Source: Aurantimonadaceae bacterium
Lineage (GTDB): Bacteria > Pseudomonadota > Alphaproteobacteria > Rhizobiales > Rhizobiaceae
Length of the DNA stretch: 6,877 nucleotides
NCBI GenBank assembly: GCA_003232595.1
Contig: QIIJ01000459.1
Coordinates: forward strand, 1-6,877
Reading direction: 5' to 3'
Shown here: in pieces, positions 1 to 6,537 of the stretch
Position numbering within the stretch: position 1 is the first letter of the stretch
Layout of the letters: every line of letters starts with the position of its first letter
Notes under the pieces: model-generated
The model's database searches: none
The model's input: only the letters and a program-made list of their open reading frames with translations
Told to the model about the DNA's origin: nothing
Position numbers and translations under genes: made by a program

Positions 1-158
1 ATGACAAATACCGGCCAGATCAGGTCACTCACAGTGAGCGCATTTTCCTGAACCAGCCGCCGCGACCAGACTGCCTTGCGGGTACGGCGAAGGCGGCGGT
101 TGCCGGTGATTTCATCGACAGAACGCTGTCGGGCGGCAAATGGTTGGTGTTTGTTCAT
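1..158 (-). CDS. hemB: Delta-aminolevulinic acid dehydratase (porphobilinogen synthase), N-terminal part
   Basis: HemB condenses two 5-aminolevulinate molecules into porphobilinogen, the second common step of tetrapyrrole (heme) synthesis in the cytoplasm. The minus strand reads open from an ATG at 158-156 to the window edge, giving 52 codons. The translation contains ITGNRRLRRTRKAVWSRRLV followed by LTVSDLIWPVFV, which matches the typical N-terminus of alphaproteobacterial HemB: a basic RR-rich stretch, then the first beta strand with its 'DLIWP.FV' signature. The catalytic lysines and metal site lie beyond the edge. A GGAG lies upstream on the minus strand (about 172-175), some 13 nt from the ATG, which is rather far. 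The gene is divergent from the VWA-like gene. Recognition rests on a short but distinctive segment. Confidence 0.86.
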   Translation of the reverse strand, partial: MNKHQPFAARQRSVDEITGNRRLRRTRKAVWSRRLVQENALTVSDLIWPVFV

Positions 159-286
159 GGTTGCAACTTTACTCCAAACCTTTTCAAGGCGCTTCTATCA
201 TGATGTGGTCAGGTTTTGAAGGGCAGGAAACAGACCCATGGACAATGTGTTCGCACCGTTGCAAATTCCGTGTTAGCTTACTTGTG

Positions 287-1003
287 ATGCTCGCGAGATC
301 TCCGATAGTGCGCAAATTAACGGCCGCCTTGCTGGCAGCGGTGGTGCTCGTTCTTTTCCCGACCAGCCAAAACCCGCGTGCCTCTGTCGGCGTCGATATG
401 GTGCTGGTGATTTCACTTGATGTGTCGGCAAGTGTTGATGCACAGGAATTTGGCCTGATGCGCGAAGGGCTTGCCCGTGCTATTTCATCCCGTGATGTGA
501 TGGATGCCGTGGCATCCGGTACTCACGGAGCAATTGCGGTCAGTATTGTGCAGTGGTCCGGCTTTCAGGAGCAGGATGTGCGGATTGCATGGTCGCGGCT
601 GTCCAGCCAGAACCAGCATCTGGAGTTTGCCGGTGAAATTCGCAACATGCGGAGGCGCTGGCACGATGGTGCAACAGATCTGGGTGGAGCCATCGATCAG
701 GCAAGAGAGATGGTGCTTTCAGCTCCTTTCGAAACCACTCGTCGGGTGATAGATATTGCCGGAGACGGCACCAACAATGTCAACCAGTCACCTCAGATAG
801 CCCGTGACCGCGCGGTGGCCGCTGGTGTGATCATCAATGCGCTTGCCGTTAATGATACGCCCGGCGGTTTGGTAAATTACTATCTCAACTTCGTCATCGG
901 AGGTAACGGCGCATTTGTCGAGACAACATTGAATTACCGCGGGTTTGAGCATGCCATGCGGCGAAAACTGGTGCGTGAGATCGGTACCCAGTTGCTGTTT
1001 TAA
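287..1003 (+). CDS. DUF1194 family secreted VWA-like protein
   Basis: The product is a predicted exported protein with a von Willebrand factor A-like fold of the DUF1194 family; its molecular role is unknown. From the ATG at 287 it has 238 residues. Basic residues, then a hydrophobic run at about 11-24 and small residues around 30-34 (RASVG), look like a Sec signal peptide. The MIDAS-type metal site is visible: D45-x-S47-x-S49 (DVSASV), T130 in DGATD, and D160 in AGDGTNN. Family-like signatures follow: RRVIDIAGDG, AVAAGVIINALAV, FVIGGNGAF and a C-terminal RRKLVREI. The start is uncertain. The reading frame is open from 140, but that start would overlap hemB. The ATG at 245 (AGGAAA 14 nt upstream) and the GTG at 308, which gives a compact signal peptide, are alternatives. 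No good ribosome binding site precedes 287. Confidence 0.8.
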   Translation: MLARSPIVRKLTAALLAAVVLVLFPTSQNPRASVGVDMVLVISLDVSASVDAQEFGLMREGLARAISSRDVMDAVASGTHGAIAVSIVQWSGFQEQDVRIAWSRLSSQNQHLEFAGEIRNMRRRWHDGATDLGGAIDQAREMVLSAPFETTRRVIDIAGDGTNNVNQSPQIARDRAVAAGVIINALAVNDTPGGLVNYYLNFVIGGNGAFVETTLNYRGFEHAMRRKLVREIGTQLLF

Positions 1004-1062
1004 ATTCAAAGCGATATCACAAACTTTCCTTCAACCAGCAACAATTGAAAAGCAAATCCAGC

Positions 1063-2136
1063 ATGCCAGAATCCGAAATACTCTTTGATCATCGGTGTCA
1101 TGCGGGAATAATCACCCTTAACCGGCCGGATGCGCTTAACGCTGTAACCCATTCAATGGTGCGAAAGCTGCATGCGCAATTGTTGGCATGGGAGCAGGAC
1201 CTGGCTGTTCGCCATATCCTTATCAAGGCGGCTCCCGGCAAGGCATTTTCAGCCGGTGGCGATATTCGCGACCTTTATGAGCGGGGCACGGCGGGCCGAC
1301 CGCATTTACAGTTCTTCCAGGATGAATACCGGCTCAACGCCTATATCAGGGATTATCCCAAACCTTATATTGCCCTGATCGACGGAATCGTCATGGGTGG
1401 CGGGGTTGGTGTTTCCTTTCACGGCTCGCATCGTATTGCCGGAGATAAAATTTCTTTTGCAATGCCGGAAGTGGGCATTGGTTTTTTCCCTGATGTGGGC
1501 GGCAGTTATTTTCTACCGCGCCTGCCGGGAGAAACGGGCATGTATCTGGCACTGACCTGCAATCGATCAAAAAAGGACGACTGTCTTTGGGCCGGACTTG
1601 CCACCCATGCCTGCCAAAGCGAAGAGCTTCCTGCTGTTGAAGAAGCGCTTTGTCACAGTGTAGATATACAAAAAATTGTCGATCAGTTGGAGACTGGCAG
1701 CATAACAAGTACACTACAGGCCAGATTGAACGAAATCGATATCTGTTTCGGCGCTGGCTCAGTTGAGCAGATTTTGCGCCGGTTGGATAAGCTTGCTGCC
1801 GCTAATTCTGGCCCTATAGCCGACTGGGCATCGGCAACCGCCAGCACAATCAGAACCAAATCACCCACAAGTCTTAAAATTGCCTTTCGACAATTGCGTG
1901 AGGGAAAGCGGCTATCGATGCAGGAATGCATGCAGCTTGAATATCGCATTGTCAGCCGTGTATTAAGGGGCAGAGAGTTTTATGAAGGTATTCGCGCCGC
2001 AATTATCGACAAGGATGGCAGACCACAGTGGACCCCGGCTGATATTGCGGCAGTTGATCTGGATATGATAAACGATATTTTCAGCAAATTAACTGGTGAA
2101 TGCGGAACGCCCGCGGGAGAACTTGTGTTCAAATGA
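1063..2136 (+). CDS. Enoyl-CoA hydratase/isomerase family protein, 3-hydroxyisobutyryl-CoA hydrolase-like
   Basis: This crotonase-fold protein of 357 residues most resembles 3-hydroxyisobutyryl-CoA hydrolase, which releases 3-hydroxyisobutyrate in valine degradation. The oxyanion-hole segments are SAGGD (63-67) and MGGGVG (111-116). The hydrolase-type block MPEVGIGFFPDVGGSYFLPR carries E136 and D144, at the positions of the catalytic Glu and Asp in the human enzyme. The C-terminal part (SPTSLK, ECMQLEYR, FYEGIRAAIIDKD, P.W.PA) is the extension found in this hydrolase group and absent from ordinary enoyl-CoA hydratases; the length of about 350 residues also fits. I chose the ATG at 1063 because the family usually begins shortly before this strand. 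A TTG at 1045 is in frame, and neither has a strong ribosome binding site. The exact substrate is inferred from similarity only. Confidence 0.87.
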   Translation: MPESEILFDHRCHAGIITLNRPDALNAVTHSMVRKLHAQLLAWEQDLAVRHILIKAAPGKAFSAGGDIRDLYERGTAGRPHLQFFQDEYRLNAYIRDYPKPYIALIDGIVMGGGVGVSFHGSHRIAGDKISFAMPEVGIGFFPDVGGSYFLPRLPGETGMYLALTCNRSKKDDCLWAGLATHACQSEELPAVEEALCHSVDIQKIVDQLETGSITSTLQARLNEIDICFGAGSVEQILRRLDKLAAANSGPIADWASATASTIRTKSPTSLKIAFRQLREGKRLSMQECMQLEYRIVSRVLRGREFYEGIRAAIIDKDGRPQWTPADIAAVDLDMINDIFSKLTGECGTPAGELVFK

Positions 2137-2546
2137 GCTATATTGAGGAATTCAACCCCGTTGCACCCACCCGGCTTGAATTAGCTTATATCTGGTATTT
2201 GCGATTGCTGGCCATATGTTTTGTCGGGCTGGCACTGTATTACTGGATGCGTATCAGCGGTTATTACCCGGGCGAAAACTGGCGTTTTGATACAATGTCA
2301 TCCCAGTGGAAGGTTGCCAGCGCGATTCTCGCCGTTCTGCTGCCCGTGACCGCTGCAGGATTATGGTCAACTTTACCCTGGGGGCAGGTTGTATGGACCA
2401 TGTCAATTGTAACCGAGCTGCTTATGTATAATTGGTTTACAGAATATTACGGGCAAAATCTGCTGATATTCACCTTTCATATGACAACGATTGTGGTTTA
2501 TCTGGCTTTTCGCGGTGTAATTGCACTGAAAGCCAACAGAAAGTGA
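2133..2546 (+). CDS. DUF6163 family four-helix membrane protein
   Basis: A small inner-membrane protein of 137 residues and unknown function, recognised as the DUF6163 type that is common near ldtR in rhizobial genomes; this recognition is from memory, not a search. Hydrophobic segments at about 20-39, 61-79, 83-101 and 109-130 suggest four membrane helices. Aromatic residues cluster at their ends (YIWYLR, YYWMR, YNWFTEYYG). The C-terminus ends in a basic tail (LKANRK). The ATG overlaps the stop of the upstream crotonase gene as ATGA, and GGGAGA at 2115-2120 lies 12 nt before it, so translation is probably coupled. A GTG at 2100 would extend the protein by 11 residues inside the upstream gene and is less likely. 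No catalytic motif is visible. Confidence 0.78.
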   Translation: MSYIEEFNPVAPTRLELAYIWYLRLLAICFVGLALYYWMRISGYYPGENWRFDTMSSQWKVASAILAVLLPVTAAGLWSTLPWGQVVWTMSIVTELLMYNWFTEYYGQNLLIFTFHMTTIVVYLAFRGVIALKANRK

Positions 2547-2582
2547 ATCTTTATCGTTAGCAAACTATTGAAACCCTTGAAT

Positions 2583-2612
2583 TTGTTACAATTAATTCCC
2601 TTTTGGTAAGAT
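2583..2612 (+). promoter_or_regulatory. Candidate promoter upstream of the MarR/LdtR gene
   Basis: TTGTTA (2583-2588) and TAAGAT (2607-2612), spaced 18 nt, each match four of six sigma-70-type consensus bases. An overlapping alternative is TTGAAA (2568-2573), 17 nt before ATTAAT (2591-2596). The spacer is AT-rich and a promoter is expected here because the MarR gene is separated from its upstream neighbour. AT-rich DNA produces such matches by chance, so the exact boxes are a guess. Confidence 0.22.
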
Positions 2613-2642
2613 TGAATTAATCCTGTGTTTTAAGTCGAATTT

Positions 2643-2657
2643 TATACAAACTGTGTA
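2643..2657 (+). promoter_or_regulatory. Imperfect dyad, candidate MarR/LdtR operator
   Basis: TATACA-AAC-TGTGTA is a 15-bp imperfect inverted repeat (five of six arm positions pair) located 58 nt before the MarR start codon. MarR regulators commonly bind dyads of this size in their own promoter regions. The assignment is by position and symmetry only. Confidence 0.28.
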
Positions 2658-2715
2658 GTGTCTGTTTAACGGTGGAGAAAAAACAATAACCGCCGACAAC
2701 AGAGAGGCTATTTTA

Positions 2716-3228
2716 ATGACTATTGCACCAATGGTTGCCGGTGTGGCGGTAACCCATGAAGTTGCAAATGAGATCAAGCCGGTTTACCTGGAGTCCCTGA
2801 CTTTGGTAGAACGTTTGCATCGACGTTTGCTTGACGTGATCAAAGACGAATTTGAACGGGAGAACAGGGGTGATATCAATCCGGTTCAGGCGTTGTTGCT
2901 TTATAACATAGGCGATTCCGAACTGACTGCCGGTGAACTTCGCTCACGGGGATACTATCTTGGGTCCAATGTATCCTACAATCTGAAAAAACTGGTGGAC
3001 CAGGGCTTTATCCTGCACCAGCGTTCGCGAACTGATCGTCGTTCGGTCAAAGTAAGCCTGACTGAAAAGGGCAAGGCCATTGCAGATATCGTTGATGCTC
3101 TTTATGATCGGCATTTAACATCGATTGAAAAGGTTGGCGGTATCAACAGTGATGAATTTGCCCGGATGAACACCTCCCTGCAAAGGCTTGAGCGGTTCTG
3201 GCGGGATCAAATTTTATATCGTCTGTGA
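2716..3228 (+). CDS. ldtR: MarR family winged-helix regulator, LdtR type
   Basis: A cytoplasmic DNA-binding regulator of 170 residues. It closely resembles the LdtR proteins of Rhizobiales. In Candidatus Liberibacter asiaticus, LdtR controls an L,D-transpeptidase gene and osmotic stress tolerance; that role is transferred here by similarity. An N-terminal dimerisation helix region (about 20-50) is followed by VQALLLYNIGDSELTAGELR, a recognition-helix region YYLGSNVSYNLKKLVDQGF (about 81-98) and a wing with the D107-R108-R109 typical of MarR proteins, then SLTEKG. C-terminal helices at 118-165 complete the dimer interface. The ribosome binding site GAGAGG (2702-2707) is 8 nt before the ATG, so the start is secure. 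The gene has its own AT-rich upstream spacer and an intrinsic terminator downstream, so it is probably a single transcription unit. No ldt (L,D-transpeptidase) gene is visible in this window. Confidence 0.85.
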   Translation: MTIAPMVAGVAVTHEVANEIKPVYLESLTLVERLHRRLLDVIKDEFERENRGDINPVQALLLYNIGDSELTAGELRSRGYYLGSNVSYNLKKLVDQGFILHQRSRTDRRSVKVSLTEKGKAIADIVDALYDRHLTSIEKVGGINSDEFARMNTSLQRLERFWRDQILYRL

Positions 3229-3258
3229 TCTGACCAGCACATCATACCAACAATATCC

Positions 3259-3291
3259 TGCAGCCCGGCTGAAAAGTCGGGCTGCATTTTT
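3259..3291 (+). terminator. Rho-independent terminator after ldtR
   Basis: A 12-bp stem pairs 3259-3270 with 3275-3286 (one G-U pair, otherwise Watson-Crick). It is closed by a GAAA tetraloop at 3271-3274 and followed by five T residues at 3287-3291. It lies 30 nt after the regulator's stop codon, as expected for a classic intrinsic terminator, and isolates ldtR from glyA. Confidence 0.88.
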
Positions 3292-3447
3292 GTGCGCAGC
3301 AAATTTGCCATCAATTGATTGCATCATAATGATATGACCGCATCGCATTCCAGCATTTTACTCCCGCTGAATTTGTGCTAGACGCCGCATTCAACTTTTT
3401 AGGACCAGTCCGCGATGATGATCACGGGACTTGCGGGAAATTTGCAC

Positions 3448-4749
3448 ATGACAACTTCGAATTCAGCCATTGAAGCGTTTTTCAACCAATCTCTTGAAGA
3501 TGCGGATGCGGATATTTTTGGCAGTATTCGCGACGAGCTGGGCCGCCAGCAACATGAGATCGAGCTGATTGCTTCAGAAAACATCGTTTCACGCGCCGTT
3601 CTGGAAGCTCAAGGGTCGATCATGACCAACAAATATGCCGAAGGTTATCCGGGTCGTCGTTATTATGGCGGTTGTCAGTTCGTTGATGTGGCGGAAACCC
3701 TGGCAATCGAGCGGGCCAAGGAGTTGTTCGGTGCTGATTTTGCCAACGTCCAGCCCAATTCCGGCAGCCAGATGAATCAGGCCGTGTTTCTGGCCCTTTT
3801 GCAGCCGGGCGATACATTTATGGGACTCGATTTGAACTCCGGTGGTCATCTCACTCACGGCTCGCCGGTCAATATGTCCGGCAAGTGGTTCAATGTTGTT
3901 TCTTACAGTGTGCGCAAAGATGATCACATGCTTGATATGGATGAGATTGCCAAACGTGCTGAAGAAACCAAACCAAAACTGATTATTGCCGGCGGCACCG
4001 CCTACTCGCGTGAATGGGACTGGGCCCGTTTCCGCGAAATTGCTGATTCGGTTGGTGCCTATCTGATGGTGGATATGGCCCATATTGCCGGTCTTGTTGC
4101 CGGTGGGGTTCATTCTTCGCCAGTGCCGCACGCCCATGTGGTCACCACAACCACCCATAAATCCCTGCGCGGCCCGCGTGGCGGCATGATTTTGACCAAT
4201 GATGAAGTGATTGCCAAGAAGATAAACTCGGCCGTATTTCCCGGGCTGCAGGGCGGGCCGCTGATGCATGTCATTGCCGCCAAGGCTGTAGCATTCAAAG
4301 AGGCATTGCAGCCTGAATTCAAAACTTACACTGGACAGGTGGTCGCCAATGCGCGTGCGCTGGCCAAAAGCCTGCAGCAATCCGGGCTGGATATTGTTTC
4401 CGGCGGTACTGACAATCACCTGATGCTGGTCGATTTGCGCCCCAAAAACGCAACAGGCAAGCGCGCTGAAGCCGCCCTTGGCCGCGCCAAAATCACCTGC
4501 AATAAAAACGGTATACCGTTTGACCCTGAAAAACCATTTGTCACTTCCGGCATTCGCCTTGGCGCCCCGGCGGGCACCACCCGTGGATTTGGAGAAGCGG
4601 AGTTTGCTGAAATAGGCGATTTGATTGCCGAGGTTCTCGATGGCCTGAAAGAAGCCAATTCGGATGAGGATAATCAAGCGGTCGAGGCGGCAGTCAAGCA
4701 AAAGGTAATAGACTTGACCAACCGCTTTCCGATTTATTCGCAGATGTGA
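3448..4749 (+). CDS. glyA: Serine hydroxymethyltransferase
   Basis: GlyA is a cytoplasmic PLP enzyme that interconverts serine plus tetrahydrofolate with glycine plus 5,10-methylenetetrahydrofolate, the main source of one-carbon units. From the ATG at 3448 it has 433 residues, normal for alphaproteobacteria. Visible signatures are IELIASENIVS (38-48), NKYAEGYPGRRYYGG (61-75), NVQPNSGSQMN (100-110), LTHGSPVN (135-142), DMAHIAGL with D209 and H212, and the PLP-binding TTTTHKSLRGPRGG with K238. The C-terminal folate-side region GTDNHLMLVDLR and TSGIRLGAPAGTTRG is intact. The frame is also open from an ATG at 3415 (AGGA 10 nt upstream), which would add 11 residues. I prefer 3448 (GGGA 9 nt upstream) because the family N-terminus begins about there. 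It is preceded by a terminator, so it should have its own promoter within 3292-3414; no convincing boxes were found there. Confidence 0.96.
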   Translation: MTTSNSAIEAFFNQSLEDADADIFGSIRDELGRQQHEIELIASENIVSRAVLEAQGSIMTNKYAEGYPGRRYYGGCQFVDVAETLAIERAKELFGADFANVQPNSGSQMNQAVFLALLQPGDTFMGLDLNSGGHLTHGSPVNMSGKWFNVVSYSVRKDDHMLDMDEIAKRAEETKPKLIIAGGTAYSREWDWARFREIADSVGAYLMVDMAHIAGLVAGGVHSSPVPHAHVVTTTTHKSLRGPRGGMILTNDEVIAKKINSAVFPGLQGGPLMHVIAAKAVAFKEALQPEFKTYTGQVVANARALAKSLQQSGLDIVSGGTDNHLMLVDLRPKNATGKRAEAALGRAKITCNKNGIPFDPEKPFVTSGIRLGAPAGTTRGFGEAEFAEIGDLIAEVLDGLKEANSDEDNQAVEAAVKQKVIDLTNRFPIYSQM

Positions 4750-4786
4750 GGGGCGGATTGCTCGAGATTGATCTATAACCTGAATT

Positions 4787-4902
4787 CGTCATTCCTGTGC
4801 TTGTCACAGGAATCCATTCCTCATAGATTGCCAAAACAAATAGAATCGCTGTCATTTGACAGGTGAGAGGTATGGATTCCTGTGACAAGCACAGGAATGA
4901 CG
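4787..4902. repeat. Palindromic repeat element with 31-bp inverted arms between glyA and nrdR
   Basis: The arm at 4787-4817 is perfectly repeated in inverted orientation at 4872-4902, with a 54-bp spacer. Each arm is itself a hairpin: ATTCCTGTG and CACAGGAAT pair around a CTTGT loop (4791-4813 on the left). This nested form resembles the paired REP/REPIN or MITE-like intergenic elements seen in many proteobacterial genomes, and arms of the GTCAT...GGAATCCA type remind me of dispersed repeats in alphaproteobacteria. As RNA it could form either one long 31-bp stem or two short hairpins. No poly-T run follows, so it is not a standard terminator. No clear target-site duplication is visible. Presence in other copies cannot be judged from this window. 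Confidence 0.8.
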
Positions 4903-4971
4903 GAGCTGTGACAATAAGAGCAACCTGTTCACCGCAATGCCTTTTGAATAACCGGATTATGGAACCAAAAT

Positions 4972-5448
4972 ATGCGCTGTCCCTTTTGTAGTTGTGAAGA
5001 CACCCAGGTTAAGGATTCACGCCCGACTGAGGACAATACCGCCATTCGTCGGCGCCGGATTTGCAGCGATTGCGGCGGGCGGTTTACCACATTCGAACGT
5101 GTACAATTGCGTGAACTGACGGTTATCAAAAAATCCGGTCGCCGTGTATTATTTGATCGCGATAAACTTGCACGCTCTGTGCAGGTGGCCATGCGCAAGA
5201 GGCCGGTGGAACCGGACCGCGTCGAGCGAATGATTACCGGTATCGTGCGTCAGCTCGAGAGTTCCGGCGATGCGGAAATTAACTCGGAAAATATAGGCCT
5301 TCTGATCATGGAAGGCCTGCGCGGCCTCGATGATGTGGCCTATGTGCGATTTGCCAGTGTCTATCGCAATTTCCGCGAGGCAAAGGACTTCGAAGAACTG
5401 CTGGATGAATTGTCCGGCGAGGAACCTCCCGGAGAGGGTGGTGAATAA
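4972..5448 (+). CDS. nrdR: Transcriptional repressor NrdR
   Basis: NrdR is a zinc-ribbon, ATP-cone repressor that senses ATP/dATP and represses ribonucleotide reductase genes. The 158-residue length is typical. The zinc ribbon is CPFC (C3, C6) with CSDC (C31, C34), followed by GGRFTTFER. The ATP-cone domain covers about 49-139, beginning VIKKSGRRVLFDRDKLARSV and ending at DVAYVRFASVYRNF. The C-terminal tail is acidic (ELLDELSGEEPPGEGGE), a variable part of the family. GGAA (4961-4964) lies 7 nt before the ATG. The gene follows the palindromic repeat element and overlaps the probable ribD start by 8 bp, an arrangement (glyA-nrdR-ribD) frequent in rhizobia. No NrdR-box pair was recognised upstream in this window. 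Confidence 0.95.
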   Translation: MRCPFCSCEDTQVKDSRPTEDNTAIRRRRICSDCGGRFTTFERVQLRELTVIKKSGRRVLFDRDKLARSVQVAMRKRPVEPDRVERMITGIVRQLESSGDAEINSENIGLLIMEGLRGLDDVAYVRFASVYRNFREAKDFEELLDELSGEEPPGEGGE

Positions 5449-6537
5449 AGAACTGGACAAACGGCTGATGGCGGCGACCATTCGTTATGCCCGCCGTCAC
5501 ATTGCCCTGACCGGCACAAATCCGTCCGTCGGTACTTTGATTGTCCGTTTTATCAATGGGTGCCCAACAATTGTTGGGCACGGTGTAACCGCCCGTGGCG
5601 GCAGGCCCCACGCCGAGCCGGTTGCACTGGTCCAGGCCGGTGATTTGGCAAGGGGTGCCACCGCCTATGTGACGCTCGAACCCTGCGCCCACCACGGAGC
5701 AACCCCACCTTGCGCCCAAACCCTGATTGATGCCGGCATCAAACGCGTCATGACCGGATGGGTTGACCCGGACAGCCGCGTTGATGGCAGGGGGCTTGCC
5801 ATGCTGCGCGAGGCTGGAATTGAAGTTGAAGCGGGTATACTGGGCAAAAAAGCGCGCGCCGATCTTGGCGGTTACTTGAATCGTAAACAAAAGAATCGGC
5901 CCTATGTGACTGTAAAACTTGCTGTTTCAGTTGATGGGCATATTGGTCAGGAAGGTATGGGGCAGATCGCCATCACAGGTCCGCTCGCCCGCAGTCAGGT
6001 TCACATGATGCGGGCAACACATGATGCAATTCTGATCGGGTCGGGAACAGCCACCGAAGATGACCCCGAACTGACCTGCCGTCTGCCGACCGCTCTCCTC
6101 ACCGGTTTGTGCTGGACAGTAAGGCCGGTCTGGATGTTTCCGGCAAACTGGCGAAGAACGCCCGAACAATACCGACCACAATTGTTGTTGGCCCCGATGC
6201 GCCATTGGATAAGGTCATTGAACTCAAGAATGTAGGCGTCTCCGTTATTCAAGGAGAGTTGGTCGGTGGCCGTATCGCCCTGCCGGAATTGCTCAATGAT
6301 TTGGCAGAAACCGGCATTTCCTCACTGTTTGTTGAAGGTGGTGCGCAGACGGTACGCTCATTCCTTGAAGCAGAACTGGTTGATGAAATTGTACTTTTTA
6401 CCGGCGTACGCAAAATTGGCACCGGCGGCATTGCCTCACCTTTGACCAGAAACAATATCCCGTCCGGTTTCACACTTGCAAGAAGTGAGCAATTCGGCGA
6501 TGACATGCTGGACGTTTACACCCGAGAGCAGAAATAA
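5441..6537 (+). pseudogene. ribD: Bifunctional riboflavin biosynthesis protein RibD, frameshifted
   Basis: RibD deaminates 2,5-diamino-6-ribosylamino-pyrimidinone 5'-phosphate and then reduces the ribosyl chain, early steps of riboflavin synthesis. The first 216 codons (from the GTG at 5441, overlapping nrdR; GTG 5438 and ATG 5468 are alternatives) hold an intact deaminase domain. Its zinc ligands are visible in HAE (H57) and PC...TPPC (C82, C91). The start of the reductase domain follows (YVTVKLAVSVDG, GSGTATEDDPELTCRLP). After about 6087 homology jumps to the -1 frame: DRSPHRFVLDSKAGLDV, then LFVEGGAQTVRSFL, to the TAA at 6535-6537. Unshifted translation ends at the TAG at 6233-6235, giving 264 residues with a foreign tail. 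Restoring one base gives about 366 residues, normal for RibD. No stop or other lesion is seen elsewhere. Real mutation and sequencing error cannot be told apart here. Confidence 0.88.

Noticed and set aside
140..286. The longest form of the VWA-like protein starting at 140
   Set aside because: It would overlap the divergent hemB start by 19 bp and place a long non-hydrophobic stretch before the signal peptide.
3589..4701. A 370-codon open frame on the minus strand opposite glyA
   Set aside because: It lies wholly antisense to a clear glyA, its translation shows no recognisable family, and long antisense frames are common opposite GC-biased codons.
4902..4930. The palindromic element as an ordinary glyA terminator
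   Set aside because: The stem is long, but the sequence after it (gagctgtgacaataag) lacks the T run needed for intrinsic termination.
5400..5470. FMN riboswitch upstream of ribD
   Set aside because: ribD overlaps nrdR, so no leader is available, and no RFN-element conserved segments were recognised.
5306..5890. A 194-codon minus-strand frame opposite nrdR and ribD
   Set aside because: Its sequence mirrors the conserved plus-strand codons of nrdR and the RibD deaminase domain. It has no domain of its own and no ribosome site was identified for it.
6080..6095. Programmed -1 ribosomal frameshifting as an explanation for the split ribD
   Set aside because: There is no X-XXY-YYZ slippery heptamer at the junction (ctgccgacc), and programmed shifting is not known to me for RibD, so mutation or sequence error is simpler.
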